Shown here: positions 4,391-5,596 of the stretch, in pieces
How positions within the stretch are numbered: the first letter of the stretch is position 1
How the letters are laid out: each line of letters starts with the position of its first letter
Source of the DNA: UMGS1840 sp045661305
GTDB lineage: Bacteria; Bacillota; Clostridia; UMGS1840
Reading direction: 5' to 3'
NCBI GenBank assembly: GCA_045661305.1
Contig: JAZRFJ010000020.1
Span: 1-5,596 of the forward strand
Length of the DNA: 5,596 nt
The notes under the pieces: generated by a model
Seen by the model: only the letters and a program-made list of their open reading frames with translations
Told to the model about the DNA's origin: nothing
The model's database searches: none
Made by a program: the position numbers and the translations under genes

Positions 4391-5506
4391 TCAATACATA
4401 AAATTAATTTTCCTGTTTCTTATTTTTACATTAAGAACAAGTCCTATCGCAACAAAATTCGTAACCATTGAAGAACCGCCATAGCTTAAAAAGGGAAGTG
4501 TAATACCTGTTACGGGGGTAAGACCAACAGTCATTCCGATATTTTCAATAGATTGAACAAGGAACATAGTCCCTATTCCTATTGCAATAAAAGCACCAAG
4601 AGGTTCTTTTGCTTTAAATGCAATCATATAACAGCGTATAACTATAAAAACAATAAGAAAAACAATAAATAAAAGTCCGATGAATCCAAGTTCTTCTCCT
4701 GCAACTGCAAAGATAAAGTCTGTATGCTTTGCAGGGAGTAATTCGTTTTGTGTAAGTGTCCCCTTAAATAACCCCTGTCCGAAAAGCTGTCCGCTTCCTA
4801 TTGCAGTTTTTGATTGTATAACCTGATATCCCGAAACCTGATTGTCAAGGTCAGAATTAAAAAATGTAAGTATTCTTTTTTTCTGATAATCTTTAAATAG
4901 AAAAAACCACATCAAAGGCAGGCTTGCACTTATAATTCCAAATGCTGCTACAATATATTTCCAGCTTATTTTTGCAGCAAAAATCATAACTGCAAATATT
5001 GCAAGAAATACCATCGTTGTTCCAAAATCAGGCTGAAGCATAATAAGAAAAACAATAATTCCTATGTGAAGTACACAACCAAGAACAACTTTTATGTCGT
5101 TTATTTTGTCTTTAAATCTGTGAAGCTGATATGAAAATGTCAGGATAAAACCAATTTTTACAAATTCAGACGGCTGAACTCCTATCGGTCCTATTCTTAT
5201 CCAGCTTTTTCCGCCTACTTCTTCTTTTCCAATCCCCAAAACAAGCACAAGTAAAAGAACAAGTACATCAAATGAAATAATCCATACAAACTTTTTTGCA
5301 AGAAATTCATAATCCCAAAAGGCAAGAATTATTGCTGCAATAACTCCTAAAATTGTAGCTGCAATTTGCACTAAAACCTGTGTGCTTCCTCCTTGATATG
5401 ATGAAGTAGCACTTGCAACAAGAAGATTTCCCGTTATAGAAAGTAAAAGTACAGCTATAAAAAGCGGGAAATCGAATTTTTTTATATTATTTCTAAAATC
5501 TTCCAT
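4391..5506 (-). CDS. rodA: RodA, SEDS-family peptidoglycan glycosyltransferase
   Basis: This 371-residue integral membrane protein belongs to the SEDS family (RodA/FtsW/SpoVE), which polymerise lipid II into glycan strands with a partner class B penicillin-binding protein. About ten hydrophobic segments are evident between residues 15 and 360. Family motifs in order are QPSEFVKI (111-118), LQPDFGT (157-163), ALLP-like LLPAKHTDFIFAVAGEELGF (256-275, with the essential Asp at 263), ENIGMTVGLTPVTGI (321-335) and TLPFLSYGGSS (336-346). The NIGMTVGLTPVTGITLP wording and the length favour RodA (elongation) over FtsW (division), though SEDS paralogues can be confused. No partner PBP2 or mre gene lies within the window. 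The ATG follows GGTGA (5511-5515) with a short 4-nt spacing. It is the first gene of the operon with tadA and the FAD gene. Confidence 0.9.
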   Translation of the reverse strand: MEDFRNNIKKFDFPLFIAVLLLSITGNLLVASATSSYQGGSTQVLVQIAATILGVIAAIILAFWDYEFLAKKFVWIISFDVLVLLLVLVLGIGKEEVGGKSWIRIGPIGVQPSEFVKIGFILTFSYQLHRFKDKINDIKVVLGCVLHIGIIVFLIMLQPDFGTTMVFLAIFAVMIFAAKISWKYIVAAFGIISASLPLMWFFLFKDYQKKRILTFFNSDLDNQVSGYQVIQSKTAIGSGQLFGQGLFKGTLTQNELLPAKHTDFIFAVAGEELGFIGLLFIVFLIVFIVIRCYMIAFKAKEPLGAFIAIGIGTMFLVQSIENIGMTVGLTPVTGITLPFLSYGGSSMVTNFVAIGLVLNVKIRNRKINFMY

Positions 5507-5546
5507 TTTGTCACCAAATATTTTTCTATATTTATTATTACTTCTT

Positions 5547-5575
5547 ATAATACACTATTTTTAATATAAAAACAA
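5547..5575 (-). promoter_or_regulatory. Candidate promoter of the rodA-tadA-FAD operon
   Basis: On the minus strand -35 TTGTTT (5570-5575), a 17-bp spacer and -10 TATTAT (5547-5552) lie upstream of rodA. Initiation near 5540 would give a leader of about 34 nt. The match is moderate and the region is AT-rich. The window ends 21 bp beyond the -35, so co-transcription with a gene further right cannot be excluded. Confidence 0.5.
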
Positions 5576-5596
5576 TAGCTGAAAGAAAAAAAGTTA

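Noticed and set aside
4236..4484. Open frame of 82 residues opposite tadA and the rodA end
   Set aside because: Its Phe/Ile-rich protein is what the reverse complement of an A-rich coding region yields; there is no initiation signal.

Overview
The window is AT-rich double-stranded DNA from a bacterial chromosome. It suggests an anaerobic, low-GC Firmicute of the class Clostridia, probably a gut-type lineage. The reasons are the strong AGGAGG-like ribosome binding sites, consensus TTGACA-N17-TATAAT promoters with a TG extension, a TPP-riboswitch-controlled ECF-type thiamine transporter (ThiT), a TcdE-like holin, and AT-rich codon use. The species cannot be named from the sequence alone.

Layout, left to right. 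(1) Positions 1-165 hold no gene. They are a mosaic of small hairpins and GATAT/ATATC spacers that looks like a dispersed non-coding repeat. (2) On the minus strand lies a complete tRNA-Arg(ACG) unit (202-278) with its own consensus promoter (319-347) and a perfectly symmetrical terminator (167-200). (3) Also on the minus strand is a two-gene lysis cassette: a PGRP/Amidase_2 endolysin-like amidase (790-1383) followed by a holin (413-790). It has its own promoter (about 1430-1438) and terminator (356-403), and no other phage gene is visible. (4) Diverging from it on the plus strand is the thiamine uptake unit: consensus promoter (1534-1562), TPP aptamer (1569-1665), intrinsic terminator (1729-1775), a 16-bp perfect palindrome lying inside a possible second promoter (1774-1802), and thiT (1827-2378). 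(5) Converging on thiT and overlapping its 3' end by 15 bp is a minus-strand operon, rodA (4391-5506), tadA (3938-4372) and a COG2509-type FAD protein (2364-3941), with a candidate promoter at 5547-5575.

How the genes relate. TadA converts A34 to inosine in tRNA-Arg(ACG), and that tRNA is encoded in the same window, so enzyme and substrate lie about 3.7 kb apart on the same strand. RodA polymerises peptidoglycan during elongation, while the amidase/holin pair would degrade it. This is a coincidence of theme rather than a shown pathway. ThiT captures thiamine for an ECF module encoded elsewhere, and TPP feedback should shut it off by early termination.

Most genes are familiar. The parts that deserve a second look are the palindrome/second-promoter arrangement in front of thiT, the possible pairing between the TPP aptamer and the terminator loop, the solitary lysis cassette with a possible dual-start holin, and the hairpin mosaic at the left edge. 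I do not see clear evidence for a wholly new multi-gene system here.
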